64,000 nucleotides of DNA from Dyadobacter sp. CY356 (GTDB lineage: Bacteria; Bacteroidota; Bacteroidia; Cytophagales; Spirosomataceae), in contig NZ_JAJTSZ010000001.1 of NCBI RefSeq assembly GCF_021440195.1, positions 1,302,001 through 1,366,000 of the forward strand. The letters run 5' to 3'. The position numbers were made by a program, and so were the translations under genes. The notes beneath the pieces are model-generated. The model ran no database searches. It was not told the origin of the DNA and saw nothing but the letters and a program-made list of their open reading frames with translations. The stretch's first letter is position 1, and each line of letters starts with the position of its first letter. Positions 36,666-45,462 of this stretch are shown here, piece after piece.

Positions 36666-37166
36666 ATGAGACAAAATATTCCATCTGGGCTCATTTTATT
36701 GACAATGCTATTTCTTTATATTTTTACCGGCTGTAAAAAAGCTGAAACAAATCCCTGTGAGGGTCTGCTCAATGAAAGTCCACCGTCGAAAATTATTGTA
36801 AAATTCATTGACAAGCAAACCAGTGAGCCCTTGAATGTCGATGCGGCACTTATAAAGATTACCGAACAAAAATCCGGGGACCCATATATAAACTGGGGTG
36901 TTTATAATGTAGCTGGCTTTTCCCCTCTGAACGGCGCGGTATCACTTGTATTTTTTAATGAGATACCAGGTCAATATCAGTACAGTATTGAAATGGGAAG
37001 CAAAGGCACTGTTACACTTTCTTACCAGGTTAGAAGAGCGGAAACAGATAATCCCTGCCGGCCTAACAGTTACCCGATTAGCGACATAAAGATTACAAAT
37101 CAACCTTTTGAGCAATTTAATTACGAAGGCGTAACCCATCCCAACATTCTGCAGACAGCATTATAG
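36666..37166 (+). CDS. Lipoprotein of unknown function
   Basis: From ATG 36666 the 166-residue product has a lipoprotein signal peptide with lipobox IFTGC (Cys about residue 23), then KKAETNPCEG and a ~130-residue domain with beta-strand rhythm. The segment IIVKFIDKQTSEPLNVDAAL resembles the start of a carboxypeptidase-regulatory-like (Ig-type) beta sandwich, but the match is loose. Two Cys (about residues 32 and 141) may form a disulfide. The frame is open 15 codons upstream from a GTG; ATG 36666 gives the proper signal peptide. It has no partner gene and no assigned role. Confidence 0.72.
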   Translation: MRQNIPSGLILLTMLFLYIFTGCKKAETNPCEGLLNESPPSKIIVKFIDKQTSEPLNVDAALIKITEQKSGDPYINWGVYNVAGFSPLNGAVSLVFFNEIPGQYQYSIEMGSKGTVTLSYQVRRAETDNPCRPNSYPISDIKITNQPFEQFNYEGVTHPNILQTAL

Positions 37167-37578
37167 TGCAGTCTAGGCTACAAGTTCATGCATATCGAAT
37201 ATTCCTGAGCCGGGGTTATGTGTAGCCTTAGCAATTTTTGCCACAGGCAAGTATCTGCGTGCACAGACTTGTAGACCACCCGAATCTGGATCTGATTTTT
37301 TTAACCGTAAAATTGGTTTTTGTAATTTTGTCTAATAAGCCGACATTCTCTATCCGCTTGCTATGCGTAAGGGAGATAGAATAGTTGTCAGAAGAGTTTG
37401 TGTGTGTCGTCCTGGTTTTACTTTACAGTCCGGGATAAGTGGCTCTCTTTGTTCCGGAATATCCAGTTATAGTAAGTATCAAGAGTATTTTTTATAATAA
37501 CATTAATTTTATTTTTCAGTTTCAAAGAAGCGGCTGATCTGGTTGTCAAAACTATGACAAAGTTAAACAGCGCAGGAT
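37167..37578. other. Gap between convergent genes
   Basis: No gene is supported, and no convincing terminator hairpin was found between the two converging genes. Confidence 0.35.
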
Positions 37579-38796
37579 TCATTTGTTTCTTTTGTGATTT
37601 TGTTTTGCTGCCTTTAATGCCAGACCGTACGTCCAAAGATCCTGATAGATACCAAAATAGTATTTGAATAAGTCTTTGTCAGTCAGCGTGGTGTTGCTAA
37701 ACAGGATCACGGCCACATCTTTTGAAAGGTTTGCAAGCATTTCTGTCTTTACGCCAGGGTCGGTCCCCCCATGGCCAATTTGGGTTACGTTCATTTTGGT
37801 GGCCCAAAATAACCCTGAGTTCAGCTTTTTAAGTTCAATGTTTTCAGGTTTATTTTCAGGTGTAAACTGAAAGCGCTCCATGGTTTCAACAGAAATTTTT
37901 TGAAGCATGCGTTTTCCCTGATAGGATCCATCTCCAAGCATCGAAATAAAGAATTTTGAAAGGTCTGCAACACTGGTGCGCACGCCTCCGTCTGGATATG
38001 TCGCGCCGCCGTACAACGGAATTGTTTTTAAAGTGTCTGTCTGCTTATCGTATAGTTTCGAGTGATTGGCAAGGTTGATTTCAGAAAGCAGCCAACCGCT
38101 GTTTTTCATATTTAATGGCTTGAAAATCCTCTGTTTGCTGTATTCATTCAACGGCATACCTGCGGCCAGCTCGACAATATAACCTGCAAGTCCTGCTGCA
38201 ATGTTAGAATACTCGCGGAAGGAGCCCGGTTTTTGGTTTAAAAAATTCTCTTTTGAATAGAACTTACCCTCAGGATCAAAATAGCTTTTTAAGAATTGAC
38301 CCAGGGGTGTGGGATGGTCGCCTCCGTAAAAGTAGGTGCTGTCATAAATCGGGGTCCGGTCTGTAATTCCTGAGGTGTGGGTAGCCAGATTTTTGAGCGT
38401 AATTTTTTCGGCAGGGTAGTATGGATTTATTACTTTGAAAGGCAGGTAGTCGTTGATATCCCGATCCAGCGAAAGTTTTTTATCTTCCACTGCCTTCATC
38501 ATGCAGACGCCGGTAAAGGTCTTGCTGATCGAGCCGATATTGATGATGGTATTGGGCGTGAAGGGCTTTTTGTTTTTAAGATCAGCATAACCATAACCTT
38601 TCGTCCATACGACTTTATTGTCTATGATGATCGCAGCAGCAAGACCGACCATACCGGACTGGCTGCGTTTTTTCTCGATCAGACTGTCCAGAGTATAAGC
38701 AGTCCATAGAGTACTTGAAAGCGGGACCTGACATGTCGCGGGCAGACAGAATATGGAAATGAGTAATATAAAAGAGAGCAATAAGGAGAATTTCAT
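37579..38796 (-). CDS. Serine hydrolase of the beta-lactamase (class C/PBP4*) family
   Basis: The 405-residue protein has a signal peptide (about 1-22) and the class C/esterase fold: catalytic SxxK is Ser89-Ile-Ser-Lys92 (NIGSISKTFTG), the YxN element is the YSN in REYSNIAAGL, and HGGTDPG replaces the KTG box. VDHHxxxTSGI-type context is present as NLATHTSGI. Members act as D-aminopeptidases, esterases or cell-wall-modifying peptidases rather than true beta-lactamases. It is presumably periplasmic. GGAG lies just upstream of the ATG at 38796. It diverges from the LytS gene across 272 bp and no regulator of its own is visible. Confidence 0.9.
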   Translation of the reverse strand: MKFSLLLSFILLISIFCLPATCQVPLSSTLWTAYTLDSLIEKKRSQSGMVGLAAAIIIDNKVVWTKGYGYADLKNKKPFTPNTIINIGSISKTFTGVCMMKAVEDKKLSLDRDINDYLPFKVINPYYPAEKITLKNLATHTSGITDRTPIYDSTYFYGGDHPTPLGQFLKSYFDPEGKFYSKENFLNQKPGSFREYSNIAAGLAGYIVELAAGMPLNEYSKQRIFKPLNMKNSGWLLSEINLANHSKLYDKQTDTLKTIPLYGGATYPDGGVRTSVADLSKFFISMLGDGSYQGKRMLQKISVETMERFQFTPENKPENIELKKLNSGLFWATKMNVTQIGHGGTDPGVKTEMLANLSKDVAVILFSNTTLTDKDLFKYYFGIYQDLWTYGLALKAAKQNHKRNK

Positions 38797-39056
38797 GTGA
38801 CAATTTCAGATTTAAAATAGCTTTTTATTTATGGATATTGGCTTTATGTGACCGGCAAACGAGCGGCTTGTGAAGTCTGCCACAGTCAAAGGAAATAATT
38901 AAAATACAACAAGAAACATAGAGATGACGAAACGGAAAGAACCGGTGGCACACTGTCTAAAACGGTACCTTTACCGGATTGATGGGCAGTTTGGGCAGAT
39001 TTGCCTCCGTTTTTCGGCTGTCGGTCGACAAGGCTGGTTACAAAACATGAATTGTA

Positions 39057-39064
39057 TACTTTTG
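39057..39064 (+). promoter_or_regulatory. Perfect -7 box almost touching the LytS start codon
   Basis: TACTTTTG fits the Bacteroidota -7 consensus TAnnTTTG exactly. The ATG begins at 39069, so transcription would start at or next to the start codon, implying a leaderless mRNA. The -33 element is not evident. Confidence 0.5.
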
Positions 39065-39068
39065 TTAA

Positions 39069-40142
39069 ATGTCGCTATTTGAAAAAATCATTCAGTTTAG
39101 TTCTTCACACCGGCTGATGAGTCATGTGTTATTTTGGCTTGTCGTTGCTGTGATATTTCTCAACCGGTATGATATGGCAGAATTCGCAGAACTTGATAAG
39201 GTGCTCTACCGGCATTGTTATTACATCACCATCACGATGGTCGCTTCCTATTTTGTTGCCTACCTGATCATTCCCCTGCTGCTTAAATCAGAACGTTATT
39301 ATCTTACTGCTGTCATTTTCCTGACAGGAAGCTATCTGATCTCGGTGGTATCAAGAATTTTGGTAATCTATGTGCTGGAACCTTTGATCAGAACGCCGCC
39401 TTTCGGTCAGGAATCTATCCTTGATATCTTCACCGATATTCCCAAGCTAATCACCCATTACTTTGCTTTATCGTTTTCGATGGCCTGGCTTTTTGCGTTG
39501 GTTAAGCTCATCAAGGATCAGTATATCGTGCAAAAGCATAGTTTACTTTTAGAAAAACAGAAGGCGCAGACCGAGCTTCACGCCTTGAAAGCGCAGCTCA
39601 ATCCACATTTTTTATTTAACACACTCAATAATATCTATTCTTTATCATTAGTTAATTCACCGGTTACATCACAATCTATCGCTGGCCTGTCACAAATACT
39701 GGATCATGTGCTTTACCGGTGCAGTGAGCCCTTTGTGGCTGTTTCAGCAGAAATAGCCCTTATTGAGAACTATCTGGCGTTGGAAAGGTTAAGGTATGAT
39801 GACAGTCTGGCGGTAAATTTTACCCATAGCACCGATCAGGACGCTCTCATTACTCCGTTAATCCTTTTATCGCTCGTAGAGAATGCGTTTAAACATGGAT
39901 CAGGTGAAAATATGGGAAGCCCGGTAATCGATATCATGCTTGAAATGGAAAAACAAATATTTAGATTTAAAATTTCCAACGGTTTTGCAGCGCAGCACGG
40001 GCAGGTTTACAGTGGTAGAATTGGACTAACCAATATCAAAAAGCAATTGCAGCTGGTTTACGGCGATGCGCATACGCTGCTAGTTTCGGCTGAGCAAAAC
40101 AAATTTGTTGTCTCGTTAGAGATTGTTTTAAGGGATTATTAG
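39069..40142 (+). CDS. LytS/YehU-type sensor histidine kinase
   Basis: The 357-residue kinase has four membrane helices (about 15-165: HVLFWLVVAVIFL, ITMVASYFVAYLIIPLLL, YLTAVIFLTGSYLISVVS, FALSFSMAWLFALVKLI), a short coiled coil, and the His_kinase domain with LNPHFLFNTLNNIYSL carrying the phospho-acceptor His. An HATPase domain follows with SLVENAFKHG (N-box) and GRIGLTNIKKQL (G-box). These kinases signal to LytTR response regulators, and the regulator follows 16 bp downstream. The pair probably controls nearby genes such as the lipoprotein and metallo-beta-lactamase, which is inferred only from position. Confidence 0.93.
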   Translation: MSLFEKIIQFSSSHRLMSHVLFWLVVAVIFLNRYDMAEFAELDKVLYRHCYYITITMVASYFVAYLIIPLLLKSERYYLTAVIFLTGSYLISVVSRILVIYVLEPLIRTPPFGQESILDIFTDIPKLITHYFALSFSMAWLFALVKLIKDQYIVQKHSLLLEKQKAQTELHALKAQLNPHFLFNTLNNIYSLSLVNSPVTSQSIAGLSQILDHVLYRCSEPFVAVSAEIALIENYLALERLRYDDSLAVNFTHSTDQDALITPLILLSLVENAFKHGSGENMGSPVIDIMLEMEKQIFRFKISNGFAAQHGQVYSGRIGLTNIKKQLQLVYGDAHTLLVSAEQNKFVVSLEIVLRDY

Positions 40143-40158
40143 GAAATAAAATAAAGCT

Positions 40159-40869
40159 ATGAAAGTGAAATGTCTTTTAGTAGATGATGAGCCGCTGGCG
40201 ATCCAGTTGATAAAAAATCATCTGGGGAATCTGGATAGCTTCGAAGTGGTGGCTAGCTGTTCCAATGCAGTCAAGGCTTTGGAAGTACTGCGGTCAACAC
40301 AGGTAGACCTTTTATTTCTTGATATTAAAATGCCTAAAATTTCAGGCTTGGATTTTCTCAAAGCGCTAAAGAATCCTCCAGCCGTCATCATTACAACGGC
40401 GTACAGGGAATATGCCCTTGATGGCTACGAGCTGGATTTGGTTGATTATTTGTTAAAACCGATAACGTTCGACAGATTCTTTAAAGCAATTGACCGGTAC
40501 CTGAGAAGATCTGCTGTTATCAGCCAGGCTGTTCAGATTACAGACCCACAGTTTTTGCACATCAGGGCATGTGGTAAAATACACAGATTAGCAGTGGAAC
40601 AGATCATTTACATAGAAAGTATGAAGGATTATCTGGTCTTTCATCTGGCCAATCAAAAGATTATGGGCAAGTATAAAATTGGAGATCTGGAAGCGGAAAT
40701 ACAGGGGAATTCTTTTCTGCGGGTCCACCGTTCTTTTCTGATTAATACAAGCAAAATCAATTCGTATACATCTACAGACGTTCAAATAAAAGGGTGTGAA
40801 ATTCCTATTGGAGCAAGCTATAAAGAGTACGTTTTTAAATTTTTGGAAAGCAGCAGGCTCAATAAATAA
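40159..40869 (+). CDS. LytTR-family response regulator
   Basis: The 236-residue protein has a receiver (1-118) with VDDEPLA, phospho-acceptor Asp in LLFLDIKMPKISG, Thr of ITTAYRE and Lys of YLLKPITF. A LytTR DNA-binding domain (about 135-232) follows, with EQIIYIESMKDYLVFH, LRVHRSFLINTSKI and the terminal GASYKEYVFKFL. It is the cognate regulator of the LytS-type kinase 16 bp upstream. LytTR regulators bind direct repeats with a spacing of about one helical turn; none was pinned down in the gene-free stretches nearby. Confidence 0.94.
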   Translation: MKVKCLLVDDEPLAIQLIKNHLGNLDSFEVVASCSNAVKALEVLRSTQVDLLFLDIKMPKISGLDFLKALKNPPAVIITTAYREYALDGYELDLVDYLLKPITFDRFFKAIDRYLRRSAVISQAVQITDPQFLHIRACGKIHRLAVEQIIYIESMKDYLVFHLANQKIMGKYKIGDLEAEIQGNSFLRVHRSFLINTSKINSYTSTDVQIKGCEIPIGASYKEYVFKFLESSRLNK

Positions 40870-40997
40870 TCCAGAATCATCACCGCTCTCGCAGAGGAAG
40901 TATTAAATTTTCTTCTTTGTTGCAGAGATCATTGGTCTGTATTTTTATTTGCATCTTATAAATTATCTATTACCCACTACAATAACAGCCAACAAAA

Positions 40998-41630
40998 ATG
41001 AAAAGTAAAACAATTTTAATGTCCGTAATGCTGACCAGTTTGTTTTTCGCCTGTAATAAATCCGGCAAAGCGGACACCCTTCGTGAAAAGTCCGAACTTA
41101 AAGCAGATACGGGTTCATCTGCTCAGGAAACAATCCAAAAAGTACTTGCGGACTCCATCGATTTGACCAAACTTCCCTTCAGTGAAAAGAAGTTGGCAGC
41201 GTTTCCATTTATTAATCCTCCGGCAGATATAGTCCCTCTGAATAAGCCACTTACGCGCGATTTCGATCGGTTGTTTTTTCCGACGAAGCAAGGAATGATT
41301 CCTGTGGAAGGGAAGGTTTACAAAGCGTTTTTGACGAGTGTCACTGGAAAAGAATGGTCTTTGCCCTATTTTGAAAAGAGTTATAAAGACCTGATCACTG
41401 CTGCGGGCGGAGTGCTGATATTTCAAGGGAAAGTACCGCAGAAAGAACTTGACCGTATCAAAGACGAGACTACCTATTTCGGCGAAGAGGGCTCTATAGA
41501 TTATACCAACAATGTGGTGAAAGTTTACGCAATTCGTAGGAAGGAAGGAGACCATATATTCTTTCAATTTTCAGGATACAGTGCGGGAGGGGCCATCCAG
41601 CTTCTTCAAATGCCCAAAGCAGGCAAGTGA
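40998..41630 (+). CDS. Lipoprotein of unknown function
   Basis: The 210-residue product has a lipoprotein signal (MKSKTILMSVMLTSLFFAC, lipidated Cys about residue 19), a polar linker (about 22-45), and one ~150-residue domain. KLAAFPFINPP, DRLFFPTKQGMIPVEGKV, KSYKDLITAAGGVLIFQGKV and IKDETTYFGEEGS resemble the N-terminal domain found before OmpA-type domains in some Bacteroidota proteins; here no OmpA domain follows. It lies 128 bp after the LytTR regulator on the same strand and may belong to its regulon. The biochemical role is unknown. Confidence 0.75.
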   Translation: MKSKTILMSVMLTSLFFACNKSGKADTLREKSELKADTGSSAQETIQKVLADSIDLTKLPFSEKKLAAFPFINPPADIVPLNKPLTRDFDRLFFPTKQGMIPVEGKVYKAFLTSVTGKEWSLPYFEKSYKDLITAAGGVLIFQGKVPQKELDRIKDETTYFGEEGSIDYTNNVVKVYAIRRKEGDHIFFQFSGYSAGGAIQLLQMPKAGK

Positions 41631-41738
41631 GGCAATGAGATAAATTGTAAAGCGCTCTTCAAAACATCAGAGAGTGGCTTATATGCGCCAGGTGGAAAGT
41701 GTTGGGATAATAGTTCATTTGTACATACGCCTGTTGCT

Positions 41739-41771
41739 GGCTAGCTTCGTTTCTGTTTACGGAAGCTAGCC
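41739..41771. terminator. Terminator-like hairpin
   Basis: GGCTAGCTTC (41739-41748) and GAAGCTAGCC (41762-41771) form a perfect 10-bp stem. It lies between the lipoprotein stop (41630) and the metallo-beta-lactamase start (41870); the bases after it (GGTAATTTTC) give only a weak U-run. Confidence 0.55.
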
Positions 41772-41869
41772 GGTAATTTTCATGAAAATCATCTAACATT
41801 AGATTCAGTAAGGACCTTACTTTGTACTGACAGGTTGTAATTTGTTTTAAAAATTCCATTTTTCCATTA

Positions 41870-42739
41870 ATGAAAAAATTCTTGTTTCTTCTCAGCCTGT
41901 TATGCGTTAACTATTTGGCGGGAGCTCAAAAAGTAGCAGAACCGTCGTCAGATACACATCCTGAATGGACCAGGCCTTATCCTGCATTCCGAATTGCGGC
42001 AAACCTGTATTACGTCGGTACGGCCGACCTGGCATGTTATCTTATTGTAACGACCAAAGGAAACATCCTGATCAACACCGGGCTGGCATCTTCTGCATCC
42101 GGAATTAAAACGAGTATTGAAGCACTCGGCTTCAGGCTTTCTGATACAAAAATACTTTTGAACACCCAAGCGCACTATGATCATATGGGTGCGATGGCTG
42201 CTATAAAAAAAATGACCGCAGCCAAACTGATGATCAATGAAGGTGACGCCGGAGCAGCAGCGGACGGCGGACTGTCAGATTATACCTCAAAAGGGAAGGT
42301 ACGCGATTTTGAGCCGGTAAAAGTAGACAGGGTATTACATGATCGTGATACGATCAGTTTGGGCGGCATGCGGCTGGTCATGCTTCACCATCCGGGGCAT
42401 ACCAAAGGCTCGTGCAGTTATTTATTTGATGTGCAGGATGAAAAACAAAAATACAGAGTACTGATTGCCAACATGCCAACGATCGTTACAGATAATAATT
42501 TCTCGGAAATAGCTGCTTACCCCAATATTGCCAGGGATTATGCCTATACCCTCAATGCAATGAAGCATCTAAGCTTTGATATCTGGCTGGCATCACATGC
42601 AAGCCAGTTCGATCTGACGGAAAAACATAAACCAGGTGATGCCTATAATCCGGCAGGCTTTTTCGATAAAAAGGGTTATGATCAGCAGATTAGCGAGCTG
42701 CAAGGGGATTTTGATGAGAAAATGAAGGGTAATAAATAA
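41870..42739 (+). CDS. Subclass B3 metallo-beta-lactamase, Gln116 variant
   Basis: The 289-residue enzyme has a signal peptide (1-19) and a B3 fold: NTQAHYDHMGA supplies Gln100, His102, Asp104 and His105 (standard positions 116, 118, 120, 121), HPGHTKGS gives His176 (196), and LASHASQFDL gives His243 (263). B3 enzymes are periplasmic zinc hydrolases of penicillins, cephalosporins and carbapenems. Most have His at position 116; the Gln seen here is the feature of GOB-type enzymes, some of which work with a single zinc ion. The overall length and the start at EWTRPYPAFRIA fit B3 enzymes. It is a chromosomal-looking, intrinsic gene with no adjacent mobile element. Activity and substrate range cannot be read from sequence. 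Confidence 0.93.
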   Translation: MKKFLFLLSLLCVNYLAGAQKVAEPSSDTHPEWTRPYPAFRIAANLYYVGTADLACYLIVTTKGNILINTGLASSASGIKTSIEALGFRLSDTKILLNTQAHYDHMGAMAAIKKMTAAKLMINEGDAGAAADGGLSDYTSKGKVRDFEPVKVDRVLHDRDTISLGGMRLVMLHHPGHTKGSCSYLFDVQDEKQKYRVLIANMPTIVTDNNFSEIAAYPNIARDYAYTLNAMKHLSFDIWLASHASQFDLTEKHKPGDAYNPAGFFDKKGYDQQISELQGDFDEKMKGNK

Positions 42740-42975
42740 TAAGCTTCGCATTACAAATGGGAGCATTGAGGATCACTTCTGTCTAAAAATGATGTCAGCA
42801 TTATCCTTGCTGGCATACCTTTCGGAAATAAGTATAGGGCCCTGATAGGAAGTGATTTCTGTTTTTGTGATGTTACTTCTTATCCGTTTGCCAACACTTC
42901 CGGGTATGGAAGCGGTTCTGCTGTATTAAGACGAACCTTAGCATGTAAAAACAATCTATGGAAAAGATTGGAATT
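42740..42975. other. Gap before TPR-like pseudogene
   Basis: No gene is supported. It probably includes the lost N-terminal part of the pseudogene that follows. Confidence 0.3.
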
Positions 42976-43228
42976 TGGCTTTCAATAACCAAGAACGATT
43001 CATTGCGGCTCATTACGTTGCCCAGATACAGACCGAACATTTGGAAAAGCTTCGGTGGGATCGAATCGCCTTAAATGAGGCCTGGAATATTGACAATGAA
43101 TATGTTAAGACAGCGTATCCGTCCTAATATTTTGAATCTCGGTAAATGTTATGAAGACGTGTCCGGTTTTAAAATGACTATAGAGCACTACGAACGATAT
43201 GTCTCTTTGATGAATACATACCTTTCGC
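42976..43228 (+). pseudogene. Frameshifted TPR-like protein remnant
   Basis: One frame reads LAFNNQERFIAAHYVAQIQTE, then LEKLRWDRIALNEAW and EYVKTAYPS to a stop at about 43125; the next frame continues at once with LNLGKCYEDVSGF and IEHYERYVSLMN. Joined, these give a small tetratricopeptide-like protein whose family normally continues ...AYPSLYLNLGKCYEDLG.... One frameshift breaks it, and the N-terminus and the usual C-terminal DGYG segment are missing. Similar proteins are widespread in Bacteroidota and sometimes carry a doubtful 'rRNA adenine methyltransferase' label. It is not functional as it stands. Confidence 0.65.
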
Positions 43229-43529
43229 TCAGATTTAGCCTCAGTAGCAGGCCAAGGTCAGTAGGCCATTAAGTTTTTCTCCCATTGTGTTATTATCTCT
43301 CATTGAATTATTATCGGTATTGTTAAAATTCAATGTTTTAGTTGTACCCAGGCAAATATTTTAGCAATATAGCTGGCACTTGGCCCATTACTCCAAAGTA
43401 ATTTAAATCCCTTTTTTTTTCTTCATCCGGGATGAAGTAAATTTGAGTGTTCATAATAATTAGCGAATAGATTTTCCTGACAATGTCAGTGTTTTGTGGT
43501 CCATTAGCTTTCTTTATTGAAGGATGGAA

Positions 43530-43960
43530 CTAAAAACCGTACATTCCACTCGAAACAGAAAGTTGCTTCCCTATAATCCTGGCTGCATCATCGGAAGCCA
43601 GAAATACGGCAGCTTTTGCAATATCTTCGGGTTGACCTATGCGGCCAAGCGGTGTTTTTTCAATAAACATCTTTTCATACTCACTACCGGCAGTGACACC
43701 CGCACTGTCTGCGCCTTCTGTATCTGTAGCTCCTGGCAAAATAGTATTGATACGAACGTTCTTTGCACCCAATTCTTTTGATAACGTAATGGTGAAAGCA
43801 TCTAGTGCTGCCTTAGTTGACGAGTAAAGTGAAGCATTCGGTAGCGGATATCTACCTGCCACTGAGCTTATATTGATAACATTGCCGCCCTTACCACCAA
43901 AAAGTTTTAACGCTGCCTGGATAGTCAAGATTGGGCCCAAAACATCCTAGGTGTTAACTC
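43530..43960 (-). pseudogene. Truncated short-chain dehydrogenase (C-terminal half only)
   Basis: The frame from about 43940 leftward holds VLGPILTIQAALKLF, NVINISSVAG, the catalytic YSSTKAALDAF (Tyr and Lys), RINTILPGATDTEG and PEDIAKAAVFLASDDAARIIG, which is the second half of a classical SDR. The Rossmann N-terminus with TGxxxGxG is gone: just upstream the frame is closed by a stop and the adjacent ELTPR sequence is out of frame. The missing cofactor-binding half makes a functional enzyme unlikely. It sits beside an intact SDR cluster and may have been lost by recombination between related genes. Confidence 0.75.
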
Positions 43961-44584
43961 TTGCAAAACATCATTTTCCTTCAAATATTCTCTTACAAGA
44001 TGAGCTATACAATCCTTAGTATCCTTTTATTGCCACATTAGTACCCACAGGTTAGTTCGGAGCAAACTTGATTGTGTGATATGGGTCAAGAAGACCATGG
44101 TATTTACTGCTATTTTACAGATAAGATCTGGACGATATTTTTACTAACTGTATAACAGAAAAAGCGATGAAAGATATTACACGCTTGATTTTTGTGAAAT
44201 AGACTTTAAAACCTGCGAAACGGGTATCTGTTACACAGTTTCAGTTGCTATCAATGGTAAGGGTGATGTAATGTTCCTCGGTGCATGGTATACACCATTG
44301 AATTTCCGGGAGACTCGCTATGTAAATTCGATTTTGGACCATGCCTGCACAATACGCAAAATGCTCTGGAAAGGTTATTGGTTGGGCTAGTCGGATGTAT
44401 CCTATGATTGTCAATAGGATTTTAAAAAGTTCAAGGGTGTTCCAGAAAACGATCCAAAATATCTGCTCCACATTGAAATAGCCATGGAATGACTAATCGA
44501 AGCCTAAGTTTCACAACAGAGGCTTAAAACGCAGCTTAGTGAACTATGCCGCGTTTTAAGCTTTATATATCAGCGGCTTACTTG
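43961..44584. other. Gap with interrupted open frame
   Basis: From about 44140 to 44488 one plus-strand frame is open except for two TAG codons and reads YYTLDFCEIDF, FLGAWYTPLNF and ENDPKYLLHIEIAME. I do not recognise it; it may be a decayed gene or chance. No start, Shine-Dalgarno or family motif supports a real protein. Confidence 0.3.
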
Positions 44585-45388
44585 TTACCCATTCAAGTCG
44601 GTAGGTGTATACCCAAAATGTTTTTTGAATGCATAAGAAAAATGTGACAAGTTTTCAAAACCAACTTCGTAGCAAACGTCAATTGGTTTCTTTTTCTTTT
44701 CTACAAATTGATAGTGCGCCAATTCCAGTCGCTTTTGTGTAAGCCAACGTTGCGGCGTCGTGCTGAACACCCTGCTAAAATCACGTTTGAAAGTTGTCAA
44801 GCTACGGCCTGTCAGATAGCCAAATTTTTCCAAAGGAAGGTTGAACATAAAATTTCTTTCCATGTAGTCTGCTAAATCAATTTTTCCAGGCTCCTCAAAG
44901 TTGGCCAATACGTTGTCTATTTCCTTATCAATTGTCCTGAGGATGCTGATAGCCTCTGTAATTTTCAGCGTCGCAATATTTTCTGGAAGCTCTTTCATTT
45001 CAAAGTATGGAACCAATGATGCCAAACAGCTTTCAAGCAAAGGGTGATTGTTGAAAGAATATATTTTCTGTGATTCCAAAGCTTTGGGTTTCACATTAAG
45101 GTTAGCGTAAAAATCTCTTAATCTTTCTGTGGACAGATGCATCACAACGGTTTTATGAGGTTGCCCATTGGTGGGATAATTTATAATTGTTGCCAGTTGA
45201 TTTCTGGGAATTAAAAATATATCGCCTTTTTTAAAAAAATAGGTCGCATCTGCCTGCACAATTTTGGTTTCACCCGAAATGAACCAAATGAGCATATGAT
45301 GATCGAACATGATATCCGACTTGAAAAACTTGTCCTCATAACAGGAAAGTTTAATATCCTCGGTTATATATTTTGCCTGATATTCCAT
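44585..45388 (-). CDS. AraC-family transcriptional regulator
   Basis: The 267-residue protein has a cupin-like N-terminal sensing domain (about 1-150; MLIWFISGETKIVQ, KKGDIFLIPRNQLA) and a C-terminal AraC double HTH (about 165-265). The first HTH is LPLEKFGYLTGRSLTTFKRD and the second contains IDVCYEVGFENLSHFSYAF and the GYTPT end motif. The domain layout is that of regulators which bind small aromatic or aliphatic effectors. It lies downstream of two SDR genes on the same strand but has its own perfect -7 box (45435-45442), so it may be partly independent. It probably controls the SDR genes, whose promoter carries paired TTTGTTTAAA repeats. Confidence 0.92.
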   Translation of the reverse strand: MEYQAKYITEDIKLSCYEDKFFKSDIMFDHHMLIWFISGETKIVQADATYFFKKGDIFLIPRNQLATIINYPTNGQPHKTVVMHLSTERLRDFYANLNVKPKALESQKIYSFNNHPLLESCLASLVPYFEMKELPENIATLKITEAISILRTIDKEIDNVLANFEEPGKIDLADYMERNFMFNLPLEKFGYLTGRSLTTFKRDFSRVFSTTPQRWLTQKRLELAHYQFVEKKKKPIDVCYEVGFENLSHFSYAFKKHFGYTPTDLNG

Positions 45389-45434
45389 GAATCATTTTTT
45401 GGGTTTTCTTTGTTCAGCTAGGAAATTATGAATA

Positions 45435-45442
45435 CAAAAATA
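45435..45442 (-). promoter_or_regulatory. -7 promoter box of the AraC gene
   Basis: On the minus strand the sequence is TATTTTTG, an exact TAnnTTTG box, 47 bp upstream of the AraC start. No clear -33 TTTG was found at the expected distance. Confidence 0.5.
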
Positions 45443-45462
45443 GTAGTAATCCTAGGTTAACG

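Noticed and set aside
37579..38796. True class C beta-lactamase
   Set aside because: SxxK and YxN are present, but the third motif is HGG rather than KTG, and the sequence fits the broader esterase/peptidase family.
39069..42739. Firm claim that the LytS/LytTR pair regulates the metallo-beta-lactamase
   Set aside because: Only gene position supports it and no LytTR binding repeats were located upstream of 41870.
44140..44488. Recoded TAG codons or pyrrolysine-type read-through
   Set aside because: The host group has no known UAG recoding, no family match supports the frame, and chance openness is sufficient explanation.
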